The position numbers and the translations under genes are program-made. Shown one piece after another: positions 38,018-38,725 of a stretch of 38,725 nucleotides of DNA; positions within the stretch are counted from its first letter, which is position 1; the number at the start of each line of letters is the position of its first letter. Source of the stretch: Hoeflea sp. BRH_c9 (GTDB lineage Bacteria > Pseudomonadota > Alphaproteobacteria > Rhizobiales > Rhizobiaceae); NCBI GenBank assembly GCA_000961635.1, contig LADQ01000209.1:1-38725 (forward strand). The letters are read 5' to 3'. Below the pieces are notes generated by a model that worked only from the letters and a program-made list of their open reading frames with translations, was not told where the DNA came from and did not search any database.

Positions 38018-38725
38018 ATGTCGCTATGGGCGGGCATGCAAAAGAAATCGAAATGGTCGCCCGGCCCAGGGGTTAAGATTCTGGGTGCCACGCTCACTGT
38101 TGACGACGGGTGGGTTGTTTCCGCTGCTGGATCCGCGATCGGTATCTGCCCCGATTGTGGACGGCGAAGCCGAAGTCGGCATGGTTGGGCCCGCCGCAGC
38201 CTCCAGGATCTGCCGGTCCAGGGCAAGCCGGTGACAGTGAAGCTGCTGCTGAGCCGCTGGCGATGTGCACATCGGGAATGCCCACGACGAACGTTCACCG
38301 ACCGACTGCCGACGGTAGCTGATCCATACGCGCGTCGGACGAGAAGGGTCGGAGAGATTGTCGGCCTGTTTGGCCATAGCGCCGGCGGCCGTCCTGGCGA
38401 GCGATTAATGCAGCGGCTCGGCATGCCGGTCAGTGATGACACCATCCTGAGGCAGTTGAAGCGGGATACCGAGGTTACTCATCGCAATTCCGAGATACGG
38501 GTGGTCGGTATCGATGATTGGAGTTGGCGGAGGGCGACGAACTACGGAACCATCATGGTCGACCTCGAGCGCCGCTCGGTTGTCGACATACTGGATGACC
38601 GTAGCGTCGAGAGCGCAGCCAAGTGGCTGCGTGACCGTCCTTCCATCGAAATTGTCAGTCGGGACCGCTGCGGCCTGTATGCGCAGGCGGCTCGTGAAGG
38701 CGCACCGCAGGCCCAACAGGTCGCC
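38018..38725 (+). CDS. ISL3-family transposase (N-terminal part, runs off right edge)
   Basis: Open plus frame to window end: CPDCGRRSRSRHGWARRSLQDLPVQGKPVTVKLLLSRWRCAHRECPRRTFTDRLP...VVGIDDWSWRRATNYGTIMVDLERRSVVDILDDRSVESAAKWLRDRPSIEIVSRDRCGLYAQAAREGAPQAQQVA; start at 38018 or 38036. Confidence 0.9.
   Translation, partial: MSLWAGMQKKSKWSPGPGVKILGATLTVDDGWVVSAAGSAIGICPDCGRRSRSRHGWARRSLQDLPVQGKPVTVKLLLSRWRCAHRECPRRTFTDRLPTVADPYARRTRRVGEIVGLFGHSAGGRPGERLMQRLGMPVSDDTILRQLKRDTEVTHRNSEIRVVGIDDWSWRRATNYGTIMVDLERRSVVDILDDRSVESAAKWLRDRPSIEIVSRDRCGLYAQAAREGAPQAQQVA

Overview
The window looks like accessory, IS-rich DNA from an alphaproteobacterium (Rhizobiales-like gene content; taxonomy is inference). 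From left to right: a truncated IS110-type transposase; a hydantoinase/oxoprolinase gene with a LysR regulator; a divergent 5-FCL-family protein; an NsrR-type Rrf2 regulator. Next is a probable nitric-oxide/low-oxygen block. It has divergent operons around a perfect 11-1-11 NsrR-like palindrome, three DUF2249 domains, an NnrS/heme-copper-oxidase-like membrane protein, an Nfu-N + DUF59 (SufT/PaaD-like) fusion and a DUF6522-like protein. It continues with ccoNOQP, ccoS and extra small membrane proteins, with a second 11-1-11 palindrome just upstream of ccoN. After this come an ECF sigma/cupredoxin/secreted-protein operon, an orphan aa3-type subunit I gene followed by a Tim44-like gene, an IS5-type element with a nonsense codon, gdhA, a frameshifted HPP-CBS gene, DUF1127, an orphan allE-like gene and two Rnk/GreA-C-like genes. 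The window ends with an IS66-family element (8-bp target duplication, internal TGA), a complete dppABCDF-type transporter, an ISKra4-family element and a truncated ISL3-family transposase. The most notable signals are the two matching palindromes, the Nfu_N-DUF59 fusion within the putative NsrR operon, and a 51-bp ungapped repeat (40/51 identical by eye) carrying TGCAA-N5-TTGCA, found upstream of both the LysR gene and the orphan ctaD. No database searches were possible; family names come from recalled sequence motifs.
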